From assembly GCA_021463865.1 (NCBI GenBank), contig JAJTXY010000028.1, positions 1-50,608 of the forward strand: 50,608 bases of DNA, in the 5' to 3' direction. The stretch comes from Anaerolineae bacterium. GTDB lineage: Bacteria > Chloroflexota > Anaerolineae > Aggregatilineales > J027. The translations under genes were made by a program, and so were the position numbers. How positions within the stretch are numbered: the first letter of the stretch is position 1; every line of letters begins with the position of its first letter. Shown piece after piece: positions 25,447 through 34,039 of the stretch. The notes below the pieces were generated by a model. The model ran no database searches. It was not told the DNA's origin and worked only from the letters and a program-made list of their open reading frames with translations.

Positions 25447-26115
25447 CTAATTGCAACTGCTCGAGTCTACTTGGAAGCCGAGTGCATCAACGACGTCGGA
25501 CAACACGGGAATATCGTCCCATGCACAGGTGGCATCTACTACAATAAGGCCTACTACGCTTGAGATAATGCACAAAACCAAGAAACAGCCGCAGGCCAAA
25601 AACAGCCAACGTCCAGCACCACCCCCCTGCATCGGTTCATCTTGATAGCTGTAGGCAGGTGGGGGAGCAGGCGGCGCGGCGGCATAACCGGGCGCTTGGG
25701 CCGCATAGGGATCATAATAACCGCCCGCTTGGGCAGGCGCAGCACTGGGGCCAACCATCGTTGCTTGAGCAGGTGGTTCGGCATATCCACCACCAGCCGG
25801 GGCCATTGAGGTGGCTTCATAGGCGAGAATCACGGTTTCGCCAAGCCCCACAATATCCCCACTGGACAGAGGTCGTGCCCCCGTCAAACGCTGACCATTG
25901 ACGAACGTGCCGTTGGTCGAACCGAGGTCTTCAATCGTGTAGCCGCCGCCGCCGCGTGTGAATCGGCAATGGTGACGACTAACTTCCGGGTCGTTAATGG
26001 TAATATCGTTGGTAATGTCACGACCCAACGTGCTAATGTCTTTAACCAGTTCATAAACCTGATTTGGTTGTGGCCCCCGGCGAACAATCAGGCGAAAGCT
26101 GCCGCCGCTTTGCAT
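25447..26115 (-). CDS. FHA-domain protein with C-terminal membrane helix
   Basis: A 222-residue protein. An FHA domain (about 5-95) has all phosphothreonine-binding motifs: Gly31-Arg32 (TLGRD), SRHH (46-49) and GSTNGT (65-70). A linker rich in Pro, Ala, Gly and Tyr follows (about 105-165), then one membrane helix (about 168-192) and a short tail with two cysteines. It should bind proteins phosphorylated by a Ser/Thr kinase such as the one at 16197 and hold them at the membrane. That link is inference. The ATG at 26115 has a strong GGAGGAGG site. It is divergent from thiD. Confidence 0.88.
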   Translation of the reverse strand: MQSGGSFRLIVRRGPQPNQVYELVKDISTLGRDITNDITINDPEVSRHHCRFTRGGGGYTIEDLGSTNGTFVNGQRLTGARPLSSGDIVGLGETVILAYEATSMAPAGGGYAEPPAQATMVGPSAAPAQAGGYYDPYAAQAPGYAAAPPAPPPAYSYQDEPMQGGGAGRWLFLACGCFLVLCIISSVVGLIVVDATCAWDDIPVLSDVVDALGFQVDSSSCN

Positions 26116-26162
26116 ATAAATGCCTCCTCCGCAGAAGTACGAGGGTGGATGATAACGCAGTA

Positions 26163-26191
26163 ACTATAGTAGGAAAGGGATAACAGGTCAA
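26163..26191 (-). promoter_or_regulatory. Promoter of the FHA gene
   Basis: On the minus strand TTGACC (26186-26191) and TATAGT (26163-26168) are exactly 17 bases apart, 47 bases before the ATG at 26115. Confidence 0.65.
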
Positions 26192-26207
26192 CCCTGCTAC
26201 AAATTTT

Positions 26208-27026
26208 ATGATAACCCAAAAATCGCGCAACTTGCCTTTTCGAGTCTTGAGTATCGGTGGGTCGGATTCTGGTGGAAGCGCTGGAATTCAGGCCGACCTC
26301 AAAACTTATGAGGCGCATGGTGTGTTTGGAACCACTGCTTTGACCGTTGTCACAGCCCAAAATACCATTGGTGTTCAACAGGCATTTCCACTTCCCGTTG
26401 ACCTGATTGAGGCCCAAATCGAATCGGTGCTGACCGATATTCGACCCCATGCCGTCAAAACAGGGTTGCTGGGTCGTGCGGAAGTCGTGGGGTTGGTGGC
26501 GGAAAGAATTAAAACCTATGGCCCCGTGCCGCTGGTGGTAGACCCCGTACTGGTTAATGGCAGGGGAGATTTGATTGTTTCGCCGGAAACGTTGGATGCC
26601 TATCGAGAACAATTATTCCCATTGGCGACGGTTATCACCCCGAATTTGGATGAAGCGGCGCGATTGGTGGGGCAGTCAGTGAAATCAGGCCATTCTTTAC
26701 ATGACCTAGCACTTAAACTAAAAGCGTTTGGCCCCCAGACCGTCGTGGTCAAAGGGGGACATCTGCCGGGGGACGAAATCGCCGATATGTTTTTTGATGG
26801 CAAACAGTTTATCGAATTACATGCCTCTCGGTTGCCGATTGAAAATCCGCACGGGGTGGGCTGTACCTTTGCCTCAGCGGTTACGGCAAATTTGGCGCAG
26901 GGGGCGATTCCCCAAATGGCGGTGATGGCGGCCCATGCCTATTTACAATCAGCGTTGAAGGCGGCCCTTAAATGGAAAGTCGGTGAAGGACGCACGCCCG
27001 TGAATCATCATGCTGGCAGAGTTTAG
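26208..27026 (+). CDS. thiD: Hydroxymethylpyrimidine/phosphomethylpyrimidine kinase
   Basis: A 272-residue ribokinase-fold enzyme that phosphorylates HMP and HMP-P in thiamine synthesis. Seen: the family N-terminus IGGSDSGGSAGIQAD (16-30), DIRPHAVKTGLL, DPVLVNGRGD (112-121), ITPNLDEA (143-150) and VVKGGH. The anion-hole motif, normally HGTGCT, is HGVGCT (215-220) with the catalytic cysteine kept. No thiamine gene and no THI-box-like structure is next to it. No ribosome-binding site is apparent in the short AT-rich stretch before the ATG. The downstream cyclase starts 52 bases later and may be cotranscribed. Confidence 0.9.
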   Translation: MITQKSRNLPFRVLSIGGSDSGGSAGIQADLKTYEAHGVFGTTALTVVTAQNTIGVQQAFPLPVDLIEAQIESVLTDIRPHAVKTGLLGRAEVVGLVAERIKTYGPVPLVVDPVLVNGRGDLIVSPETLDAYREQLFPLATVITPNLDEAARLVGQSVKSGHSLHDLALKLKAFGPQTVVVKGGHLPGDEIADMFFDGKQFIELHASRLPIENPHGVGCTFASAVTANLAQGAIPQMAVMAAHAYLQSALKAALKWKVGEGRTPVNHHAGRV

Positions 27027-27078
27027 GCGGATATTGTAGGCTTAGTTCAGTCCCTATCTCGCCCAGCGGAGTACAACC

Positions 27079-29112
27079 ATGAGCCAATCTGATTCGACCA
27101 CCGCCCCCAACCCATCTGCCCAACCGCACAAGGTGCAAAGTAACTGGCAGCGGTTTGTCTCGCGGCGGATTTTGACGACCCAACACCCGGCCAGACGTCT
27201 GATACGGGGGATTTTGATAGGACTGGTAGTTGTATTAATGGTGAGTTTTGCGGTTTATAGGCATTGGTTCCCAGATATTCGAGCGCGGCTAAAGGATGAC
27301 CTTTATTCGCCCGCTGCCACGAGCGGCAATGTAGTGATTATCGCCATTGATAACAAATCGTTAGAGGCATTGGGGCGCTCACCAGCGGACTGGGATCGGG
27401 CCAAACACGCGGAATTGGTGAATTTCTTGGCTCAAGCGGATGCACGGGTGGCTACATTTGACCTCTTTTTCGACATTGCTGCCCCCGATGATGAAGAATT
27501 TAAAACGGCGATGGATGAGGCTTGTCGTCCAACACCGCTGGGAACGTGTACCGGGATGGAAGTGATTCTGGCGGCGGTGGGGGGACAGCCCGTCAATGAA
27601 ACGCAGACCTCCGGAATTAGCACGTTTATCAATATCGCACAGCCCGAAGAATCCTTGCGTAATGCAGCCGGGCGTTTGGGGCATGTGAGTGTGCGGCCCG
27701 ATACCGATGGCTATTTGCGAGAAGTGCCGTTGATTATTCAGGAGGTGGGCCAACCGCCGATTCCCATTCTTGGGCTGGCAAGTTTCCTGAGCTATCAGCG
27801 GTTGGATGAAACTTCGGTGCGTTATGAGGATGAAGAGCTTCGTTACTATATTGATCCAAACGGCACGCAATACACCGTCATTCGCAAACTACCCACTGAT
27901 GACTTTCCTCGGATGCTGGTTTATTATTTTGGTCTCCCATCCCATCCAGATGATGCAGATTCCACTTTTGCCACCTATTCCTATATTGATGTGCTAGAAG
28001 GCAAAGTTCCCTCGGAAGCATTTGCCGACAAAATTGTGTTGATTGGAGTTTTGGATGCGGATACACAACCTGACGAGTTTCCTGTGCCGATCACCTCAGC
28101 GGATAACCAGATGTACGGGGTGGAAATTCACGCCAATGTCATCGAGACCATCTATCAAGCCGAGCGCTCTGAGACCCGCAACAAGAATTTGAAACTACCT
28201 CTCGTGCAGCAATCAGAGCGTGAGCAGTATCTGTTCGTGATTGCGTTTGCCATGCTGGGTGGGATGCTGTTGTCGTTTGTGCGGTGGTATATTGGCTTGA
28301 TAGCAGTTCTTTTTGCCTACGGGGTGTTCTATTATGTTTATGCTTATGTTGCCCTGATCCAACGGGGAGTGTTGACGGAGCTTTTCTTTCCGGGGATGGC
28401 GCTGGTCTTGGTGTTTATTGGGACGGTCATCTCAAATTATGTGTTTGAAGAACGCCGCCGTGCTGAGATAAACGACCTGTTTAGCCGCTATGTCTCGACT
28501 GACATCGCCCAAAAAATATTGGAAAGTTATGACCGGGGCGAATTGGAACTCGGCGGCGAGGAGCGCGAAGTCACCGTCATGTTTGCCGATGTGCGCGGCT
28601 TCACAACCCTTTCCGAAGGACTGCCCCCGCAAGAAGTCGTCCGTATGCTGAATTTGTTCTTGGAGCGCATGAACGAGATTGTCCTGAAACATGGTGGGGC
28701 GATCAATAAATATATTGGTGATAACTTGATGGCCTTTTGGAATGCGCCCTATTTCCAAGAGGATCACGCATGGAAGGCCACCCAAGCGGCATTGGAGATG
28801 TTGGAGGCGATTCATGATATTAACGCCCAACAGCAGTTTAAATCCCCGGTACAGTTTGGCATCGGCATCAACACCGGGATTGTGGTGGTGGGCAATATTG
28901 GGTCACAGCAGCGGTTGGAATATACCCCGATTGGCGACACGGTCAATGTGGCGTCGCGTTTGAGTGGTGTCGCTGAGGGAGGAGCATGTTTGGTTGGGCC
29001 GGGGACGTATATTTATCTGGCAGAGCGGCTGCAACCTTCGCGGCAGCTTCAGGTACGGCTCAAAGGTAAGGCTCAAGAGTTGGGGGTCTACGAATTTCGG
29101 CCTCAAGCGTAA
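27079..29112 (+). CDS. CHASE2-domain adenylate cyclase
   Basis: A 677-residue membrane enzyme. One helix (about 50-70) leads to an extracytoplasmic CHASE2 sensor domain (about 75-385), then three helices (about 390-455) and a class III cyclase domain (about 485-677). The cyclase keeps metal aspartates in MFADVRGFT and the substrate-specifying lysine in NKYIGD and aspartate in PIGDTVNVASRL. This Lys/Asp pair is typical of ATP use, so cAMP is the likely product. GGAG lies upstream of the ATG. It follows thiD closely with no functional link known. The signal sensed by CHASE2 is unknown. Confidence 0.9.
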   Translation: MSQSDSTTAPNPSAQPHKVQSNWQRFVSRRILTTQHPARRLIRGILIGLVVVLMVSFAVYRHWFPDIRARLKDDLYSPAATSGNVVIIAIDNKSLEALGRSPADWDRAKHAELVNFLAQADARVATFDLFFDIAAPDDEEFKTAMDEACRPTPLGTCTGMEVILAAVGGQPVNETQTSGISTFINIAQPEESLRNAAGRLGHVSVRPDTDGYLREVPLIIQEVGQPPIPILGLASFLSYQRLDETSVRYEDEELRYYIDPNGTQYTVIRKLPTDDFPRMLVYYFGLPSHPDDADSTFATYSYIDVLEGKVPSEAFADKIVLIGVLDADTQPDEFPVPITSADNQMYGVEIHANVIETIYQAERSETRNKNLKLPLVQQSEREQYLFVIAFAMLGGMLLSFVRWYIGLIAVLFAYGVFYYVYAYVALIQRGVLTELFFPGMALVLVFIGTVISNYVFEERRRAEINDLFSRYVSTDIAQKILESYDRGELELGGEEREVTVMFADVRGFTTLSEGLPPQEVVRMLNLFLERMNEIVLKHGGAINKYIGDNLMAFWNAPYFQEDHAWKATQAALEMLEAIHDINAQQQFKSPVQFGIGINTGIVVVGNIGSQQRLEYTPIGDTVNVASRLSGVAEGGACLVGPGTYIYLAERLQPSRQLQVRLKGKAQELGVYEFRPQA

Positions 29113-29118
29113 ATAACC

Positions 29119-29140
29119 CAGTGACCCAATAGGGTCATTG
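29119..29140 (+). terminator. Hairpin between convergent cyclase and small-protein genes
   Basis: CAGTGACCC and GGGTCATTG pair (one G-U) around the four-base loop AATA, seven bases after the cyclase stop. There is no U tract. Its position between converging genes suggests transcription end or RNA protection. Confidence 0.4.
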
Positions 29141-29156
29141 CCGCGAAGTCCTAACC

Positions 29157-29507
29157 TTAAAGGTCGTCAAGTTCGCCTTTGTCCAATGACATTTGGAAGG
29201 CCCGACCAATGGTTAGGATTTCTTGAATCCAATAGATGATTTCCATCTGCTCGTCATCGGCTGCCATCACCGCCTCAAATAAATTATCCGGCATGTCTAG
29301 GAATACCTCTGTGCTGAGACAGGCAATGGCTTGCAGGACGGAATCCCGTGATTCGGGTGGTTCCCCATCCATCAGCCGCTCATACCAGCGTTCCATGAGG
29401 GGGTGGATTTGTTTGCAGGCGGCACCGTCTTCGATTTCCCCTAATTGGTCATTGGCAAAGGTTTCAATGTCATCCAGCCATTCGGGTCGTTGATCTTTGT
29501 CACTCAT
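29157..29507 (-). CDS. Small acidic protein of unknown function
   Basis: A 116-residue, strongly acidic, mostly helical protein (for example MSDKDQRPEWLDDIETFAND at the start, and LDKGELDDL at the end). No family is recognised and no catalytic motif is visible. The ATG at 29507 follows GGGAGTGG. An upstream in-frame ATG at 29591 lacks such a site and is rejected. It lies alone between the cyclase and rsmH. It could be a protein-binding partner, but nothing more can be said. Confidence 0.6.
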   Translation of the reverse strand: MSDKDQRPEWLDDIETFANDQLGEIEDGAACKQIHPLMERWYERLMDGEPPESRDSVLQAIACLSTEVFLDMPDNLFEAVMAADDEQMEIIYWIQEILTIGRAFQMSLDKGELDDL

Positions 29508-29637
29508 CTTAGCCACTCCCAAAAATGAATTATGGTTAGTATACGTAGAACAAAACCGGAACGCAACTTGGCTCAAACGTTCTATTAACAATTTAAATAC
29601 CTAAAGACCGACTGGTGGGTTCAAATTGAGCGAAACT

Positions 29638-30579
29638 TCACAGGCGTTCGGCGATACGGAGTTTGGCACTGCGGGCGCGGGGGTTGAGGTCAATTTCTGT
29701 GTCGCTGGCTTCAATCGGTTTGCGATTCACAAGACGGATACTGGCTTGATGGTTGCAGGTGCAAATCGGCTGATGGGGCGGGCAGAGGCAGTCGGTAGAT
29801 TCTTGTTTAAAGTATTGTTTGACGATGCGATCCTCAAGGCTGTGAAAGGTCAGAATCGCCAACCGTCCGCCCGGTTTTAAGAGACCCAGCGCGATTGGCA
29901 AGACGGCCTCCACCGCACCGAGTTCATCATTAACGGCGATGCGCAGCGCTTGAAAAACGCGGGTGGCGGGATGAATTTTGGGGCGCGGGCCATGTGAGCG
30001 GGCGAGATTCGCAATGAGATCAGCAAGTTCGGTGGTGGTGTGGATGGGACGAGAGGCTACAATTTGGCGGGCAATGCGGCGACTATCGTTTTCCTCACCG
30101 TATTGAAAAAACAAATCGGCCAATTCTTTTTCAGGCAGCGAATTGACCAATTCGGCGGCGGTCATTATGCCGGAGGAGGGGTCGAAGCGCATATCCAACG
30201 GCCCCTCCAAGCGAAAGGCAAAGCCCCGTTCGGCCCGATCAAACTGCATGGAGGACACACCCAAATCCAGCAAAATGCCGTCTACTTGAGGCGCATCCAA
30301 CTTTAACCATGCCGCCGCTGCCTGCTGCGTTTCGATATAGCTGGCGTATACCAACGTGGCTCGATTCCCAAATTCGGCAAGGTGTTCGCCTGCAATTTTG
30401 AGCGCGTCAGGGTCACGGTCAAGGCCGAGCACATGGTTATCGGGACGGGTAGATAGAATGGCGTGAGTATGGCCCCCTGCGCCAAGTGTGCCATCCACAA
30501 AATAGGCATTTTCGCGCTCGGCTACTTGCAGACCCGCTAAGATAGGGTCAACCATAATCGGCTGATGGGGCTGCAACAT
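29638..30579 (-). CDS. rsmH: 16S rRNA (cytosine1402-N4)-methyltransferase
   Basis: About 313 residues, the normal length. The SAM-binding motif is VDGTLGAGGHTHAIL near residue 28. Further family motifs are GLDRDPDAL, DGILLDLGVSSMQFD, RGFAF and LKPGGRLAILTFHSLEDRIVK (read as GGRLAIL then FHSLEDR). It methylates C1402 in the ribosomal P site. The ATG at 30579 is used, and a GTG at 30585 directly after the stop of the upstream gene is equally possible. Unusually it follows a sugar dehydrogenase gene instead of mraZ and is not followed by ftsL or cell-wall genes. Confidence 0.93.
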   Translation of the reverse strand: MLQPHQPIMVDPILAGLQVAERENAYFVDGTLGAGGHTHAILSTRPDNHVLGLDRDPDALKIAGEHLAEFGNRATLVYASYIETQQAAAAWLKLDAPQVDGILLDLGVSSMQFDRAERGFAFRLEGPLDMRFDPSSGIMTAAELVNSLPEKELADLFFQYGEENDSRRIARQIVASRPIHTTTELADLIANLARSHGPRPKIHPATRVFQALRIAVNDELGAVEAVLPIALGLLKPGGRLAILTFHSLEDRIVKQYFKQESTDCLCPPHQPICTCNHQASIRLVNRKPIEASDTEIDLNPRARSAKLRIAERL

Positions 30580-30585
30580 AGACAC

Positions 30586-31731
30586 TTAGCTCTTCGCTTC
30601 CAATTTGAATACCCGTCCGAGATGGTCGGTCACATAAATTTCACCATTGGCATCTTCGCCAAACGAGCTAATCGGGGAATCGGTGTTCATAAAAACGTCG
30701 CCTTCCCACTCACCATCCGTGTTTTTCAACCAAAAGATCGTTCCAGCGCAATAATCCGCATACAAATAGACGCCATCTAGTTCCGGTAATTCCGAACCAC
30801 GATAGACATAGCCACCTGTGACCGAGCAGCCGAGATCATGGCTGTATTCAGCAATGGGTTTCACAGTTCCTTCGAGTTCGCTACCCTCATAGGAATGACG
30901 GCCTTCATAAATGTTCCAGCCATAATTTTCACCACCCGTACTGTCGGCAGGTTGAAAATTGACCTCCTCATATTGATTTTGACCGACATCGGCAATATAG
31001 AGATCACCTGTGGCGCGGTCAAAGCTGAAACGCCAAGGATTGCGGAGGCCAATCGCCCAAATTTCAGGACGGCCTTCTGTGCCATCGGCAAATGGGTTAT
31101 CTGGTGGAATCGCATAGGGTTCAGTATTGATGTCGAGGCGCAGCATCGCCCCCAACAATGTAAAGGGGTCTTGCCCATTGTTGCGCGGATCACCAGCGCT
31201 TCCCCCATCTCCCATACCGATGTAGAGATAACCATCTGGCCCAAACGCCAGCATCCCACCGTTGTGATTTTCAAAGGGCTGCTCAATCCAGATGACCACT
31301 TTTTCACTGTCCGGGTCGGCAAGATTGGGGTCGTCGTCGCTGACGCTGTAACGGGCGACGACGGTGCTGCCATCTTGGGCGGTATAATTGACAAAGAAAT
31401 AGCCATTTTCGGCAAAGTCGGGATGGAAGGCTAGACCCAGCAATCCCTGTTCGTTTCCGCTATCATTAACGATTCCGCTAATGTCCAAAAAGGGCGTTTC
31501 CAGCATAGCCCCATCTTGGTAAACATAAATTTCGCCGGGTTGGTCAACCACAAATAAGCGATCAGTATCGCCGGGCGGGGTCGTGACAAACAGGGGGCGG
31601 GCAAGGCCTTCCGTGACGATTGACGTCAAGACATACTCACGATCCGAGGGTGGGTCGGCTTTGGCCTCCGATTTGCAGGCCAACAAGATAAACACCAAGA
31701 CAAAAACCACGTTGAGCTTTCGCATGTTCAA
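30586..31731 (-). CDS. PQQ-type soluble sugar dehydrogenase, lipoprotein
   Basis: About 381 residues. A lipoprotein signal sequence ends at LLAC (Cys near 19), so the protein should be anchored outside the membrane. The rest is a six-bladed propeller of the soluble aldose (YliI/GSDH-like) dehydrogenase family: GLLGLAFHPDF, NYTAQDG, NHNGGMLAFGPDGYLYIGMGD, GLRNPWRFSFD and DVGQNQYEEV. The His-Asn-Gly-Gly and Arg-Asn-Pro-Trp motifs fit PQQ and substrate sites. The TTG at 31731 is well placed after AAGG, and an ATG at 31725 is an alternative. It is joined end to end with rsmH. The electron acceptor and substrate are unknown. Confidence 0.87.
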   Translation of the reverse strand: MNMRKLNVVFVLVFILLACKSEAKADPPSDREYVLTSIVTEGLARPLFVTTPPGDTDRLFVVDQPGEIYVYQDGAMLETPFLDISGIVNDSGNEQGLLGLAFHPDFAENGYFFVNYTAQDGSTVVARYSVSDDDPNLADPDSEKVVIWIEQPFENHNGGMLAFGPDGYLYIGMGDGGSAGDPRNNGQDPFTLLGAMLRLDINTEPYAIPPDNPFADGTEGRPEIWAIGLRNPWRFSFDRATGDLYIADVGQNQYEEVNFQPADSTGGENYGWNIYEGRHSYEGSELEGTVKPIAEYSHDLGCSVTGGYVYRGSELPELDGVYLYADYCAGTIFWLKNTDGEWEGDVFMNTDSPISSFGEDANGEIYVTDHLGRVFKLEAKS

Positions 31732-31761
31732 TTTTTACCTTCTCCCTTGATAGACGCATTA

Positions 31762-31790
31762 ATTGTAGCGGATATTTGGTTGGATGTTTA
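31762..31790 (-). promoter_or_regulatory. Possible promoter of the sugar dehydrogenase-rsmH operon
   Basis: On the minus strand TAAACA (31785-31790) and TACAAT (31762-31767) are 17 bases apart, about 30 bases before the start of the dehydrogenase gene. Confidence 0.45.
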
Positions 31791-31856
31791 TAACCTACCA
31801 CTTGCTGCTTTGCTGACAACGACTACACTTAGGAGATAAATGGTGAGGAGTATGGA

Positions 31857-32999
31857 ATGCTGATTAAACGTGCTTTTTCGCTCATAATACTAGGGTTGAG
31901 TCTGGTTACATTACATCCAGTCCACAGCCAAAGTTCGGATAGTGCCCCGTTGATTGTTTTGATGGGCGGCGATTTTTGGAAATATGCCGATAGCACATGG
32001 ACGCAGATGACCCAGAGTGGCTATCACCAAACGCCACTGCTTGCCCCGGATGGCACCCAAATTGCCTATCGCACTGTCGCCCCCGAAGCTATTGCTGCAA
32101 TTGAATCCGACCAAGGTACAAGCGGCTTTCCGGCCACCAACATCAATCACCTAAATCTTGCGACGGGTGAGGAACAGTCCATTGCCACCCAACCCGATAA
32201 TATTTCGTTGGCGGAAGGGCGCTATATCTTACGTTCCGAGCCGTCGTGGTCGCCGGATGGCACACAGATCGCATGGACGGATTTGGCCTATCCCAGCGGC
32301 ACCGATTCGTTGGTGGTCTATGATGTAGCAACTGTCACCCCGATTTCATTTCCCCTAACTCTGCCCCAACGTTATGGGCTTCAGGGAGCGGCTGAAATCC
32401 GATGGGGGGAGAGTGGCATTGCGATCTGGGTGACAGGGCTGGATGCTGCTACAGGCGGGATTAATGAAATGTTCTTGATTTATACTCCCGATGGGCAATT
32501 ACTCTCGACATCACAACTGCTATTTAGCGATACCAGCGGTTATATCCTTGATTTCTTCTGGATTGAACATCAGGGCAATCAGGTTTTAGGAGTGTTGTAT
32601 AGTAACGGTGATTTTTATCTGATTGACCCGCGTTTGAATACCTTTATGCAGTATCTGAATCCGCCAACATTTTTTGCCAGCGGGACAGCCGGAGTGCCTT
32701 CGATCAGCCTTGTGCGTGCGCCGGAAAATCAAATCGGCCTCCCTTTTAGTTTTAGCTATCAACCGGAAGCCAGTGGGACAGCGGTTAGTATTCCCGAAAC
32801 GCTTTCGCCCCTAACCATTACCATCGCACCAGACGGGACGGTGCTTGCGTATATCACTTCAGAGGGACAGGTGGTCGTGGTGCAAAATGGCAACGCTCAA
32901 ACCATTACCTCCGCTGACCAATTCGCAACGGCGCTGGTTTGGGCGAATAAAAGCTGGACGACTGCCGAAAGTGGCGGGGCAGGTGGTGGGGCTGGTTAA
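31857..32999 (+). CDS. Secreted TolB-like propeller protein
   Basis: A 380-residue protein with a signal peptide ending near VHSQS (about residue 24). The mature part repeats motifs such as LLAPDGTQIAYRT and SWSPDGTQIAWTD, which are TolB/WD40-like propeller blades. A Gly/Ala-rich tail ends the protein. No enzyme motif is visible. The ATG at 31857 lies six bases after GAGGAG. It is divergent from the sugar dehydrogenase operon and followed 39 bases later by a 99-residue protein gene. It resembles in style the longer secreted protein at 42032. Confidence 0.75.
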   Translation: MLIKRAFSLIILGLSLVTLHPVHSQSSDSAPLIVLMGGDFWKYADSTWTQMTQSGYHQTPLLAPDGTQIAYRTVAPEAIAAIESDQGTSGFPATNINHLNLATGEEQSIATQPDNISLAEGRYILRSEPSWSPDGTQIAWTDLAYPSGTDSLVVYDVATVTPISFPLTLPQRYGLQGAAEIRWGESGIAIWVTGLDAATGGINEMFLIYTPDGQLLSTSQLLFSDTSGYILDFFWIEHQGNQVLGVLYSNGDFYLIDPRLNTFMQYLNPPTFFASGTAGVPSISLVRAPENQIGLPFSFSYQPEASGTAVSIPETLSPLTITIAPDGTVLAYITSEGQVVVVQNGNAQTITSADQFATALVWANKSWTTAESGGAGGGAG

Positions 33000-33038
33000 T
33001 GCGGTTGGCTATTTTTACGCGCTTAAAATGGAGACGAC

Positions 33039-33338
33039 ATGAATAATACAGAATTGGATCTGGATGCCCTGATTGAAGCGATGCGTGAGCATTATGACGC
33101 CGAAGGGCTGCATTGGATGGAAAAACTGCTGCATACGCATGTGGGTGGCCCAGTGACGGCTTTGTTTACACAGGTCGAAATTATCCAGCGGGCACTTGAC
33201 CGAAAACCAGAGATGGTGCCGGGGGAAGTGGCCTCATTAAAGGATAATGTGCGGCTGGCCTCGGACAATATCCGCAAGATTGTGAAAGCGCTGGCGGCGG
33301 CCAATCGCCCACCCGACGAACCTACCAGTGGGGACTAA
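33039..33338 (+). CDS. Small helical protein, DHp-like hairpin
   Basis: A 99-residue, all-helical protein. The stretch HTHVGGPVTALFTQVEIIQ followed by a second helix (LASDNIRKIVKALAAA) resembles the dimerisation and phosphotransfer (DHp) hairpin of histidine kinases, including the His-x3-Pro-Val-Thr-Ala-Leu pattern. The His-Pro spacing is one residue shorter than usual, and no ATP-binding domain follows. It might be a phosphotransfer or inhibitor protein, or merely a look-alike. It is probably cotranscribed with the secreted protein before it. No regulator is adjacent. Confidence 0.6.
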   Translation: MNNTELDLDALIEAMREHYDAEGLHWMEKLLHTHVGGPVTALFTQVEIIQRALDRKPEMVPGEVASLKDNVRLASDNIRKIVKALAAANRPPDEPTSGD

Positions 33339-33421
33339 AACCCCTAGTTTTGAGGACTGATGGTCTGTTTGCGAAGGCTCTATAATTGTACGACTTTTTG
33401 AAGCTAGGAAAGGGATTCATC

Positions 33422-33868
33422 ATGAATCAACCCAATCGCACCAAAACCTATATCGCACGCAAAAAAGCCGTGCCGATGATTTCGGAAAAGGTGCAGCAGG
33501 AAATGACGGTCAATACATTGGAAGGCCCACGTACCGCTCATGTGGGAGATTATCTGATGACCGGAACACGCGGCGAACAGTGGGCGATTGAGCCAGATAA
33601 ATTCGAAGATACCTACGATGTGCTGGGTCAGACCCCCGACGGCAAGTTGCAAGTACAATCAAAGCCAGCCGAACGGGCCATCTTTCAAACACTTGTCCCG
33701 ATGGATTTCATCATCCGGGGTGAGAACTTTCACGCCGAGGCCGGCGATGTGATTGTACGTTATGGCCCAGATGATATGGCCCCCGTCAAGCAAGACGTCT
33801 TCTATGAAACCTATGAAGTGATACGGCCTGCCACATCTGAGGAAGATTTTGGTGTAGCCGCTGTGTGA
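33422..33868 (+). CDS. PGDYL-like small protein of unknown function
   Basis: A 148-residue protein. It contains HVGDYLMTGTRGEQWAI (about 41-57) with a following FEDTYDV, then a second related segment ending KQDVFYETYEVI, similar to short PGDYL-type proteins that carry a G-D-Y-L and F-x3-Y pattern. No enzymatic residues stand out. The ATG at 33422 follows AGGAAAGG. A TATAAT at 33381-33386 could serve as its -10, although no good -35 is seen. It lies before hisS with a 171-base gap that contains no further gene. Confidence 0.62.
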   Translation: MNQPNRTKTYIARKKAVPMISEKVQQEMTVNTLEGPRTAHVGDYLMTGTRGEQWAIEPDKFEDTYDVLGQTPDGKLQVQSKPAERAIFQTLVPMDFIIRGENFHAEAGDVIVRYGPDDMAPVKQDVFYETYEVIRPATSEEDFGVAAV

Positions 33869-34039
33869 TTTGGTAGTGGCCCTAAGCCCGATAACCCCAA
33901 CCTAAGCCGCTAACCCAAACGCGGTAGTGTTTCCTTTTGCCCAAATAACCTTCTCTCATGTTCACTTGCACGCTACAATTCCCCGTCACCAATAACGGAA
34001 TGGACTTGTGTTCTGTAGAGAAGGTTAAGGTGAATTCGC

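Noticed and set aside
33869-34039. T-box or other riboswitch ahead of hisS
   Set aside because: The 171-base spacer shows no T-box sequence, no specifier-like stem and no terminator.
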